From CATOSP01 sp965205385 (GTDB lineage: Bacteria; Chloroflexota; Dehalococcoidia; Lucifugimonadales; UBA3495), in contig CBDBGS010000007.1 in the NCBI GenBank assembly GCA_965205385.1, positions 248,001 to 312,000 of the forward strand: DNA of 64,000 nucleotides, written 5' to 3'. Shown piece by piece: positions 48,662 to 56,415 of this stretch (positions are counted from its first letter, which is position 1; every line of letters starts with the position of its first letter). Position numbers and translations under genes: made by a program. The notes under the pieces were generated by a model, which was given only the letters and a program-made list of their open reading frames with translations, had not been told where the DNA came from and did not search any database.

Positions 48662-49018
48662 CTACGCCAGCCACCCCTCCACCGGAACCAACTTCTGGCC
48701 AACCGGGCCAACCCCCATGAATACCCCTTCCAACGCCAACGCTCCTAGCAGCGGAGGCGCTCCTTCCTCGTTGAAGAGCACGAGCGTAATTCTCTCCCTG
48801 CCTTCAACCCGCACCCAGGTCTGGCCGACGTCCATCACCCGAGTCTCGCCTTGACCGAACCGGAACCGCTCCTGAGTTATAGGCTCGACGCCAAGCTCGC
48901 GTAGCACCGATGCGGGTACTGAGATAATCGACGCGTCGGTATCTACCAAGGCATCCAACGTCGTCCAACGTCTCTTGTCTTGATCCCCTATCGCAATCTG
49001 AACTGTATACGTCCCCAT
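48662..49018 (-). CDS. Retropepsin-like aspartyl protease family protein
   Basis: 118 aa from ATG 49018, with GGAGGGGCAGAGGCGA upstream; a longer open frame reaches 49186. Single-domain pepsin-like fold (clan AA): LDALVDTDASIISVPASVLRELGV contains the active-site Asp, and the second hydrophobic Gly-containing strand is PPLLGALALEGV. The canonical DTG is DTD here, which may impair activity. Close relatives are small cytosolic proteins of unknown role in bacteria. It lies 3 bp from the convergent protease gene. Confidence 0.8.
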   Translation of the reverse strand: MGTYTVQIAIGDQDKRRWTTLDALVDTDASIISVPASVLRELGVEPITQERFRFGQGETRVMDVGQTWVRVEGRERITLVLFNEEGAPPLLGALALEGVFMGVGPVGQKLVPVEGWLA

Positions 49019-49297
49019 TCGCCTCTGCCCCTCCTTATTTCTGTCTGTCCAATCAGTAGGCTGTCGTCGTTTATGTCGTAACATCTTAACTAGCTCTCCA
49101 GTCCAAGGCAGGCTACCGACCGAGGCAACATCTGGTTCCGCTCCGCGTGCTCCGGTGTGGACATTCCGCCTCCTCCGTCTTAACATGCCTTGGTAACTGA
49201 TACTATTTCCATTCGTGGCAGCGTTGGCGACAGGCTTAGCCTCACCACTAATAACCCCGCAGCCCCGACGTATCCTCTCGCCGGAAAGGAGCCTTCT

Positions 49298-50746
49298 ATG
49301 GTCACCCCCAACCCCGACCTCAACGCATGGTGGATCAAGGACAATTACTCACGGGAAGAAATCGACCAGCTCGTCCAATGGGGCTTGGACCATTTCTGGA
49401 CCCAGAACCACCAGATGGCCGACCTGGTGGCTCCCGGCGGCTACAATATCATGGTCCGGGGCGACGGGTGCCACGTTTACGACATTGAAGGGAACAGGTA
49501 CATCGACGCCATGGCCGGGCTGTTCCTGAAGAACATAGGGCATAACCGTCCGGAAGTCGCCCAGGCGGTGGCCGAACAGATGACGACCCTGGCCTACACC
49601 AACTCCGGGGCTTACAGCAGCGTTCCGGGGATATTGCTTTCTAAGAAACTGGCCGACCTGGCCCCCGGTGACCTAACCCGCACTTTCTTCTGCGGCGGCG
49701 GCTCCGAGGCGGTGGAGATCGCCTTGAAGATGGCCCGCCAGTACCAGTTCATATCGGGCAACACCCAGAAGACCAAGTTCATCTCACGCCGGGGGCAGTA
49801 CCACGGCTCTACGCCTGGACCCATGAGCGTGGGTACCGGCGGACGCCGAGGCTCCGGAATATTCGACTCCATGCTCCCGGCCAACACGACACAGGTCGAC
49901 CCTCCCTACTGTTACCGCTGCCCCTGGGGGTTCCACGACCGAACCAACCAGGACTGTTGCATGCAGAGTCCCAGGGCCCTGGAGAACATCATCAAGGGCG
50001 AAGGGCCGGACACGGTGGCGGCGTTTATCGCCACTCCCATTCCCAACGGGTCCCAGATCCCGGCGGACGAGTATTGGCCGGAGGTGCGGGAGATCTGCGA
50101 CCGCTATAACGTGACGCTGATCGCCGACGAGATCATCTGCGGTTTCGGCAGGCTCGGGACCTGGTTCGGCATGGAGCGGTTCGGGGCTAACGCCGACATC
50201 ATGACCGTCGCCAAGGCGCTTACAGGCGGAGAGCTCCCCGTCGGCGGCGTGATGGCAAGTAAGGAGATAGCCGAGGCATTCGCCAACACGGAAGGACCCA
50301 ACGGAGCGTTCCAGCACGGCGTCACCTACGGTGGACACCCGGCGGTGATGGCTGCGGCGCTAAAGAACCTGGAGATCATGGAACAAGAGAACCTGGTTGA
50401 GAACTCCGAAGCAATGGGCCGCTATCTGTACGAACGGGCCATGGCGGTGCTGCAAGAAAACCATCCCTCGGTGGGGTTCGTTGGCGGCGGCCTGGGCCTC
50501 CTGATGAACATCGAACTGGTGAAGAACCGTAGGACCAAGGAACCCTACGCCGGTGGGCCGCAGGGGGAGTTTGCCAAGTTCCTGACGGAGAAGATTCGCG
50601 GTTATGGTCTGGCCACCCGCGCCGGTGAGTCGATCACACTGTCCCCTCCCTTGACGTTTACGAGAGAGTTGATCGATGAAACCATCGACATCTTGGACAG
50701 AGCCATCGGAGAAGCGGAGCAGGCGTTTCCGCCCGAAGGCGCGTAG
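49298..50746 (+). CDS. Class III (omega-type) PLP aminotransferase
   Basis: 482 aa from ATG 49298, with AAAGGAG upstream. Fold type I class III marks: GCHVYDIEGNRYIDAMAGLFLKNIGH, FFCGGGSEAVEIALKMARQY, YHGSTPGPMSVGT, the Asp of LIADEIICGFGRLGTWF, and the PLP lysine in TVAKALTGGELPVGGV (about residue 305). An inserted Cys-rich loop (YCYRCPWGFHDRTNQDCC) is conspicuous. The amino donor is uncertain (putrescine, beta-alanine, taurine or pyruvate types possible). The selenoprotein candidate follows after 65 bp. Confidence 0.92.
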   Translation: MVTPNPDLNAWWIKDNYSREEIDQLVQWGLDHFWTQNHQMADLVAPGGYNIMVRGDGCHVYDIEGNRYIDAMAGLFLKNIGHNRPEVAQAVAEQMTTLAYTNSGAYSSVPGILLSKKLADLAPGDLTRTFFCGGGSEAVEIALKMARQYQFISGNTQKTKFISRRGQYHGSTPGPMSVGTGGRRGSGIFDSMLPANTTQVDPPYCYRCPWGFHDRTNQDCCMQSPRALENIIKGEGPDTVAAFIATPIPNGSQIPADEYWPEVREICDRYNVTLIADEIICGFGRLGTWFGMERFGANADIMTVAKALTGGELPVGGVMASKEIAEAFANTEGPNGAFQHGVTYGGHPAVMAAALKNLEIMEQENLVENSEAMGRYLYERAMAVLQENHPSVGFVGGGLGLLMNIELVKNRRTKEPYAGGPQGEFAKFLTEKIRGYGLATRAGESITLSPPLTFTRELIDETIDILDRAIGEAEQAFPPEGA

Positions 50747-50811
50747 TAGATGTGCGGGGAAAGCGCCCGCCTTGCATCTGCCCCAGATCAGTTACCCGAG
50801 GAGGTGACCAA

Positions 50812-51462
50812 ATGCACCTTGTTCGCCCCTCAAACAGGATAGGATGGGTGGTCCCGCCGGCGTTGGCCGCCGGTTTGATGGTTTTTGCCGTTGGTTGCGG
50901 GGCTTTCAATCTACCGTCGCTTTCAAAAGCTACACCGGCGCCGGCGACCTCTAGCGCGACTTGGCAGCGGTCTTCGGACGAGATACATGGCCTCCCGGTC
51001 CTCGGAGAGAATATTGGTGTCGAAGTAGGTAAACATGTCCCTCCGTTCAGTCTGGGTCTCGCGGACGGCTCGATTATTACTTCAGAGGAACTCTTGGACA
51101 CCTCGCAACCGACGTTCCTCTTTTTCTGGGCCACCACTTGACCGGTCTGCACGGCTGAGTTGCAGCTATTAAAGGACATCTACCCTCAGTACTCGAATGA
51201 CGTGGACTTTTACGCAATAGGGATGTTTCCCGGCGCTGATGTTGGATTATTTGAAGAGTTCGGCAACCAGAGGGGCTATACATTTCCGGTCGCCGTGCCC
51301 AAGAGTGGGATTCTGGCAGACTTGAAGGTGACCATCCAATCCACGAAGATAGCCTTTGACTCCAACGGGACCATTGTCCATAGGAACGGGATGGGCAAGG
51401 GTGACCCGGAGACTTGGCGCCAGGTTTTCGCGGACTTGGCCAAGTCCGGAGAGCAGTCCTAA
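50812..51462 (+). CDS. Thioredoxin-fold (TlpA/redoxin-like) lipoprotein with UGA at the CxxC site: candidate selenoprotein
   Basis: 216 codons from ATG 50812, with GAGGAGGTG upstream. Lipobox VFAVGC (Cys29), then VGKHVPPFSLGLADGSIITSEELL, and the thioredoxin strand PTFLFFWATT. The next codon is TGA (51139-51141, codon 110), followed in frame by PVCTAELQLLKDIYPQY and a normal redoxin C-terminus (DFYAIGMFPG, GYTFPVAVPKSGILADL, GTIVHRNGMGKGDPETWRQVF). The stop stands exactly where TlpA-like proteins have the first Cys of CPxC, giving a U-P-V-C redox motif. A bSECIS-like hairpin follows. Likely a membrane-anchored extracytoplasmic thiol/selenol oxidoreductase. No sel genes are in the window. Confidence 0.85.
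51153..51167 (+). promoter_or_regulatory. bSECIS-like hairpin after UGA 51139
   Basis: GGCTG pairs with CAGCT (four Watson-Crick pairs plus one G-U) around loop AGTTG. The loop starts 19 nt after the U of UGA and has G as its second base, as bacterial SECIS elements require. An alternative register, CTGCA/TGCAG, is also possible. Confidence 0.55.
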
Positions 51463-51492
51463 TCGGAAACTCTGTCCAAGAGGGAGTATCGA

Positions 51493-52932
51493 ATGCCTAG
51501 TAAGATCGAAGACCGGTTTGGAATGACTCTGACCACCAACTCGGTGGCCGCGGCAGAGGCGGTGGTGGAGGGCGTCGATCGGATGCTTTCCCAAAACCAC
51601 GGTCCGGACCTGAAGTTTCAAGAGGCGATCGACTTGGACGAAGGGTTTTCCTTCGCCCACGCCTGTTTGGCCTACTTCGATATGCAGAAGGCCCGGCCCG
51701 ACGACGCCAAGATGGGCATGCAGCGGGCTTTGAGTCTGAGCGATGGGATCACCCGAAGAGAGCGGCAGCAGATAGAGGCGGTGGCCCACTGGATCAACGG
51801 CAAGGGCAGAGACTCCATAGTCCTTATCAAGGAACACCTGGGGGAATTCCCGCGCGACGGGTTGCTGATGCGCCTCGCCCACCGGCTGTACATGCTGGGG
51901 TGCAGCGGCGCGGGGGCGCCCAACTTTCCGCCGGAATACCTGGCCCTGCTCAACAGCGTGTCCGCGCACTGCATGGACGACTGGGCTTTCCTTGCGGAAT
52001 ACGCCTTCGCCCACCATGAGACGGGTCATCTGGACGAAGCCTGGCAGTACGCTCAGACCTCGCTGGACATGAACCCGGTTAACGCCGTAGCGAGCCATTC
52101 AATGACCCATGTACACTTCGAGCGGGGCGATGCGGCGTCCGGGGAAGACTTCCTCGGCGGATGGCTGCGCGGCTTCGACTCCCCGGCATCCTCTTACGTG
52201 CATCTCTCGTGGCACCTCGCCCTCTTCGAGCTTGCCCTGGGCAAGTACAGGGAGACGCTGGACCGGTACGAGAACTTCATCCGCCCGTCGGTCGTTTCCA
52301 AGGCGATGTCCACGTTGAACGACAGCGCGTCGCTCATGTGGCGATTGCAGATATACGGTGGAATGCCCCCCGACAAGCCTTGGGACGAAGTGTTGGTTTT
52401 GGCCGCGCCCGCCGCCCAACGTCCGGGAGCGGCGTTCCGAGACGCCCACGCGGCCCTGGCCTTCGCCGGCAGCGGGAATTTCGAGCTCATGGAGCAGATG
52501 ATAGACCGGCTGCAAAAGGCCGCCGACGGGGGCGATCTGTTCATTAGGGATGTAGTGTTGCCTCTAACCCAGGGAATAGATGCGTTCGGCAGGGAGGACT
52601 ATACCGACGCCGTCCGCTATTTCGAGCCGGTATTTCCCCAGTTGGTCCGCGTCGGCGGCAGCCACGCCCAACGTGAGGTGTTCGAGGATACTTTCCTCGA
52701 GGCGTTCATTCGCGCCGAGCAGTGGGAAAAGGCGGAATCGATGCTCAGCGAACGCCTGCAGCGGCGGGACTCGGTCCGGGATACGTTCTGGTCTGGCCGT
52801 GTGCAAGCGTCACAGGGACAGAGCGAGGATGCACAGTCCAGCTTTGAAGCGGTGGCGCGTGGATGGGACCCCGGCGTTTCCAATACCCCTGAACTCGACA
52901 CGATGACCAATATCAAGGCCGCGATAGCCTGA
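51493..52932 (+). CDS. Tetratricopeptide-repeat protein (TTC38-like)
   Basis: 479 aa, soluble, with GAGGGAGTATCGA before the ATG. Helical repeats run throughout: FQEAIDLDEGFSFAHACLAYFDMQKARPDDA, EYAFAHHETGHLDEAWQYAQTSLDMNP, HLALFELALGKYRETLDRYENF, DAVRYFEPVFPQLVRVGGSHAQREVFEDTFLEAFIRAEQWEKAE. The arrangement matches the uncharacterised TTC38 family. It starts 30 bp after the selenoprotein candidate and is followed after 16 bp by a broken acyl-CoA dehydrogenase, so the three may be co-transcribed. Confidence 0.88.
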   Translation: MPSKIEDRFGMTLTTNSVAAAEAVVEGVDRMLSQNHGPDLKFQEAIDLDEGFSFAHACLAYFDMQKARPDDAKMGMQRALSLSDGITRRERQQIEAVAHWINGKGRDSIVLIKEHLGEFPRDGLLMRLAHRLYMLGCSGAGAPNFPPEYLALLNSVSAHCMDDWAFLAEYAFAHHETGHLDEAWQYAQTSLDMNPVNAVASHSMTHVHFERGDAASGEDFLGGWLRGFDSPASSYVHLSWHLALFELALGKYRETLDRYENFIRPSVVSKAMSTLNDSASLMWRLQIYGGMPPDKPWDEVLVLAAPAAQRPGAAFRDAHAALAFAGSGNFELMEQMIDRLQKAADGGDLFIRDVVLPLTQGIDAFGREDYTDAVRYFEPVFPQLVRVGGSHAQREVFEDTFLEAFIRAEQWEKAESMLSERLQRRDSVRDTFWSGRVQASQGQSEDAQSSFEAVARGWDPGVSNTPELDTMTNIKAAIA

Positions 52933-52948
52933 CCTGGACCGGACTGAT

Positions 52949-54021
52949 TTGATACCAAAGACACGGACCGACATAAACTATTACCTGGATGTAGCCCGCG
53001 AGCTAAGCTCCAAGATAGAAGCCGCCGCGGACCGCATCGACGCCGATAGGCAGTTACCCGCTGATATTTCCAGTGAGATGGCGGAAAGAGGTCTGTTCCG
53101 GTTGCTGCTTCCCCGTGAATTGGGCGGAGCGGAGCTGGACCATCCCGACTTTCTGCGCATACTCCGAATTTTCGCCGCAGTGGACGCCAGCGCCGCGTGG
53201 TGCGTCAACCAGAACAACGTTTTCACCACCGCCGCATCCACCATGAACAAGGAGGCCGCGCACGAAGTCTGGGACGACAAAATGGCGGTAGTGACCAATG
53301 GTCCGCCTTCTTCCTCGGCCCGAGCGGTACGGGTGGAGGGGGGTTACCGAATCAGCGGACGGTGGGACTTCAGCAGTGGAATCGACCATGCTACCTGGGT
53401 TGCCGCGCTTGCCCCGATGGAGCCCGCTTCTCCCGCTTCTCCCGCTCCCGGAGCCACGGGAGACGTGAATAACGCCCGGCTTATCGCACCTACTCCCAGG
53501 CTGATCCGTCATGGAGCGATGGACCGCTCTATCTCATTCCCCGCGGTCTGCTTTTCGCCACTGGATTTTCGACTGTCGCCCTGGGTGTCGCGAGGGGCAG
53601 CCTGGAGACGACCATCGACCTGGCGGGCCGGAAAACTCCAGGTCGAAGCCGCAACTTGCTCCAGGACCAGGTTACCACTCACAGGATGATCGGACAGGCG
53701 GAAGCAATTTGGAATTCGGCGCGTGCTTTCCAGCAGGAGAGCGCGGCGGCGGTGTGGGAACGCGCATGCCGGGACCATGCCCTTGACACGGAAGAACGTG
53801 TCCGCTTGAGAGTGGCTACCACACACGCGATCCGTATGTCGGCGGAAGTGGTCGATATTTGCTACAATCTCTGCGGGTCCAGCGCGATATTCGCCTCCAA
53901 CCCGATTCAGAGGCGCTTCCAGGATATCCACGTCATAACCCAACATGCCCAGGGGCGGATGGCGCACTATGAGGCCGCAGGCCAGTTCTTCCTGGGGCTG
54001 GAGCCGGATGGGATGTTCTAG
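52949..54021 (+). pseudogene. Acyl-CoA dehydrogenase-like gene with internal deletion and frameshift
   Basis: The start reads KIEAAADRIDADRQLPADISSEMAERGLFRLLLPRELGGAELDHPDFLRILRIFAAVDASAAWCVNQ, as in flavin-dependent acyl-CoA dehydrogenases and related monooxygenases. After GDVNNARLIAPTPRLIRHGAMD the frame changes (about 53525) to GPLYLIPRGLLFATGFSTVALGVARGSLETTIDLAGRK and on to 54021. Between them the family normally has some 35-45 residues (the beta-domain end), which are absent. Thus a deletion that also shifted the frame. The ends are intact, so the event looks recent. Confidence 0.8.
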
Positions 54022-54116
54022 GGCGGCGACCGGCCCGCTGCCCAGCGTGTACTCTTCATTAGAAATGACGGGCAAAGGACGACCGACGGTTGGCTAACGG
54101 ACGACTGTAGGAGGCG

Positions 54117-54902
54117 ATGATGCGATTGGAAGGAAAGGTGGCCCTCATCAGCGGAGGAGCGCGCGGTCAAGGCGGAGCCGAGGCGAAGCTTTTCGTTCAG
54201 GAAGGGGCCGCCGTAGTCATCGGGGACATTCTTGACGACGACGGGCTCAAGTTGGAGGCGGAAATACGGGAGCTAGGGGGGCAGGCCACCTTCGTCCATT
54301 TGGACGTTACCGACTCCGCGCAGTGGACTTCCGCGGTTAATGAGGCGGTCACCCGGTACGGCAAGCTGGACGTCCTGGTGAACAACGCGGGCATCGGCAG
54401 CACCAACATCGGCGGTGTCCAGGCCCCGCGCCTGCATGAGGCCCCAGAAGAAGTGTGGGACCAGATCATGGACGTCAACGGCAAGGGCGTGTTTCTGGGC
54501 ACCCGCGCCGCGATTCCGGCCATGCTTGACGCTGGTGGAGGGTCCATTATCAACATCTCGTCCATTGCGGGGATGGTTGGCTTAAATCCAGGCTCGGGTG
54601 CGGGTTCAGCTTACGCTAGCTCCAAGGGGGCGGTGAGGCTGTTGACCAAGTCCACGGCGGTGCAATATGCGCGTGAGGGAATCCGGTGCAATTCGGTCCA
54701 CCCCGGCTACATCGACACCGCAATGACGGCGCGGATGATGTCCGAGCCCGGCATGAGGCAACTTCGAATCGACGCCACTCCCTTGGGACGGATCGGCACC
54801 GTCGATGACATCGCGAACGGGGTCTTGTTCCTCGCCTCTGACGAGTCGTCGTTTATGACTGGCAGCGAATTGGTTATCGACGGCGGATACACCGCTCAGT
54901 AG
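54117..54902 (+). CDS. Short-chain dehydrogenase/reductase
   Basis: 261 aa, TAGGAGGCG before tandem ATG codons at 54117 and 54120. Cofactor motif SGGARGQGGAEAKLF, LDVLVNNAGIG, catalytic Ser in IINISSIAGMVG, YASSKGAVRLLT with Tyr and Lys, and the terminal SFMTGSELVIDGGYTAQ. Asp in VIGDILDDDG at the end of strand 2 indicates NAD(H). 3-oxoacyl-ACP-reductase or steroid-dehydrogenase-like; substrate unknown. Confidence 0.94.
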   Translation: MMRLEGKVALISGGARGQGGAEAKLFVQEGAAVVIGDILDDDGLKLEAEIRELGGQATFVHLDVTDSAQWTSAVNEAVTRYGKLDVLVNNAGIGSTNIGGVQAPRLHEAPEEVWDQIMDVNGKGVFLGTRAAIPAMLDAGGGSIINISSIAGMVGLNPGSGAGSAYASSKGAVRLLTKSTAVQYAREGIRCNSVHPGYIDTAMTARMMSEPGMRQLRIDATPLGRIGTVDDIANGVLFLASDESSFMTGSELVIDGGYTAQ

Positions 54903-55055
54903 GTCCAGACTGCGGTTTCTGGCGCGCTCCGCCCTTGGCGCGGCGAAACAACGTGCCATCCAAATAGCGCAGTCTGGCGTAGTTAATGGTTACAACGAGC
55001 GTTGTTATCGCGCCCTTCCCGGTAGGGCTATACCGCGGGGCGAGTGGACGATCGT

Positions 55056-55283
55056 GTGACTGTTCAGACTTGATGTATCTTTCCTACTGCCAGCCCGTCA
55101 TTCCGGGCTTGACCCGGAATCCGGAAACCTTTGCAACCAGCAACGGTCACTATCATCGGCATTTCTGGATTCCCGCCTTCGCGGGAATTACTGGTCGCGG
55201 CTGAGGGACATCGTTCGAGAATCATCATGGAGATGCCCGATGTGGGATTCAGCCAATTCGCGTCCTCGAGTCTGAACAGTTAC
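55056..55283. mobile_element. MITE-like element, copy 2, uninterrupted
   Basis: 228 bp with terminal inverted repeats GTGACTGTTCAGACT (left) and AGTCTGAACAGTTAC (right), flanked by ACGATCGT at 55048-55055 and 55284-55291. That octamer is itself a palindrome, so the flanks read both as a direct repeat and as an extension of the inverted repeat. Interior: palindromes TTCCGGGCTTGACCCGGAA and GGATTCCCGCCTTCGCGGGAAT. Same element as 13171-13482 in the opposite orientation. Confidence 0.88.
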
Positions 55284-55298
55284 ACGATCGTGAGTAAG

Positions 55299-55327
55299 TT
55301 GACAGCCAACGTGGGTAAACGTATGAT
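55299..55327 (+). promoter_or_regulatory. Consensus promoter of the S49 protease operon
   Basis: TTGACA at 55299-55304, 17 bp spacer, TATGAT at 55322-55327, 62 bp upstream of the ATG. The -35 box lies 7 bp beyond the MITE target duplication. Confidence 0.8.
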
Positions 55328-55388
55328 TGCGCGGCCTTGTTCCGGCGGGGTATTTGGCGGGGTTATGTGCTTGAGGAGACGTTCATAG

Positions 55389-56414
55389 ATGCGTCGGGCC
55401 ATTGTCAATTGGTACGTTGGCACGGTCGTCTTGGTGGTCCTGGGCGTGGCCATCGGCGGACTGGTCTTCAGCTACGTCTGGCCCGGCAAGCCCAAGATCG
55501 GCGTCATCGACATCCCCTTCACCATCATCAACGACAACTCTTCCTTCGTCATCGGCTCCTTTCTCGACTACGCGCGCAGGGACCCTTCCATCAAGGGCGT
55601 GATGATCCGGTTGAACACTCCCGGCGGAGGCGCGGCGGCTTCGGAGCAGCTCTACTACCAGACCCGCAAGCTGCGGGAGAAGAAGCCGGTGGTCATAGTC
55701 ATGAACGACATCGTGGCCAGCGGCGGCTACATGATGTCCATGGGCGCGACCTACACCTACGCCAAGCCAAGCTCCTTTGTCGGCAACGTGGGGGTCATCC
55801 TCTACTTCCCGGGAGCCCTCATCCCCAACCCCCCCGGCGAGCAGATCATGCCCACCGGACCCAACAAGCTGAACGGCGGCGGCAGGCGCTACTTCGTGGG
55901 CGTCACCGACCAGTTGAAGCAAGCCTTCGCCTACATAGTGACCAGCGAACGGGGCGACAAGCTGAGGATGTCCCGGAACGAGCTGTTGCAGGGGAAGATC
56001 TACACCGGGGTGGAGAGCGCCAACACCGGACTGGTCGACGCCGTTGGCGGTGACGCCGACGCGATAGAGAAGGCTGCCCAGCTTGCGGGAATCTCCAACT
56101 ACGGGTTGGTGGACGTGAACACTGAGGTGTTCCGGGCCTTCAACCAGCGGTTCAAGCGGATCATAGAGCCGCTGCAGAGCGGGGGGGACAGTGAACAGTG
56201 GCCGGTGGTAAGCGGTCAGTGGATGGCTGCCGGCGACCAATCACTGGACACTGGTCACCAGCCACTCGCCGCCGGCCGCCAACCTCTGGACTACGTGCGC
56301 CGCTACATGCTCCCGTCTGGGATGGGTGAGGAGCAGGAGCGGGCCCTGCCCGGCTTCCCGATGAAGGTGAACGGGCCCAAGGTCTACTACCTCTACGTGG
56401 GGCCCGAGCAGTAA
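55389..56414 (+). CDS. S49-family (SppA-like) membrane protease
   Basis: 341 aa. One N-terminal helix (VGTVVLVVLGVAIGGLVFSYV) anchors a ClpP-type domain. VMIRLNTPGGGAAASEQLY, then the nucleophile Ser111 in DIVASGGYMMSMGA, and the likely base Lys160 in TGPNKLNGGGRRYFVG, spaced like the B. subtilis SppA dyad. The C-terminal 65 residues contain a repeat-derived insertion (about 266-297, SEQWPVVSGQWMAAG onward) before the ending YVRRYMLPSGMG. First gene of a three-gene operon: the next ATG is one base after its stop. Probably degrades or processes membrane or lipid-anchored peptides. Confidence 0.9.
   Translation: MRRAIVNWYVGTVVLVVLGVAIGGLVFSYVWPGKPKIGVIDIPFTIINDNSSFVIGSFLDYARRDPSIKGVMIRLNTPGGGAAASEQLYYQTRKLREKKPVVIVMNDIVASGGYMMSMGATYTYAKPSSFVGNVGVILYFPGALIPNPPGEQIMPTGPNKLNGGGRRYFVGVTDQLKQAFAYIVTSERGDKLRMSRNELLQGKIYTGVESANTGLVDAVGGDADAIEKAAQLAGISNYGLVDVNTEVFRAFNQRFKRIIEPLQSGGDSEQWPVVSGQWMAAGDQSLDTGHQPLAAGRQPLDYVRRYMLPSGMGEEQERALPGFPMKVNGPKVYYLYVGPEQ
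56190..56290. repeat. Repeat-derived segment inside the S49 protease gene
   Basis: CAGTGGCCGGTGGTAAGCGGTCAGTGG and the facing CACTGGACACTGGTCACCAGCCACTCG belong to the same GTCAGTGG/CCACTGAC repeat vocabulary as the noncoding copy at 14530-14641. Here it is in frame and adds about 33 residues. Confidence 0.7.
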
Positions 56415-56415
56415 T

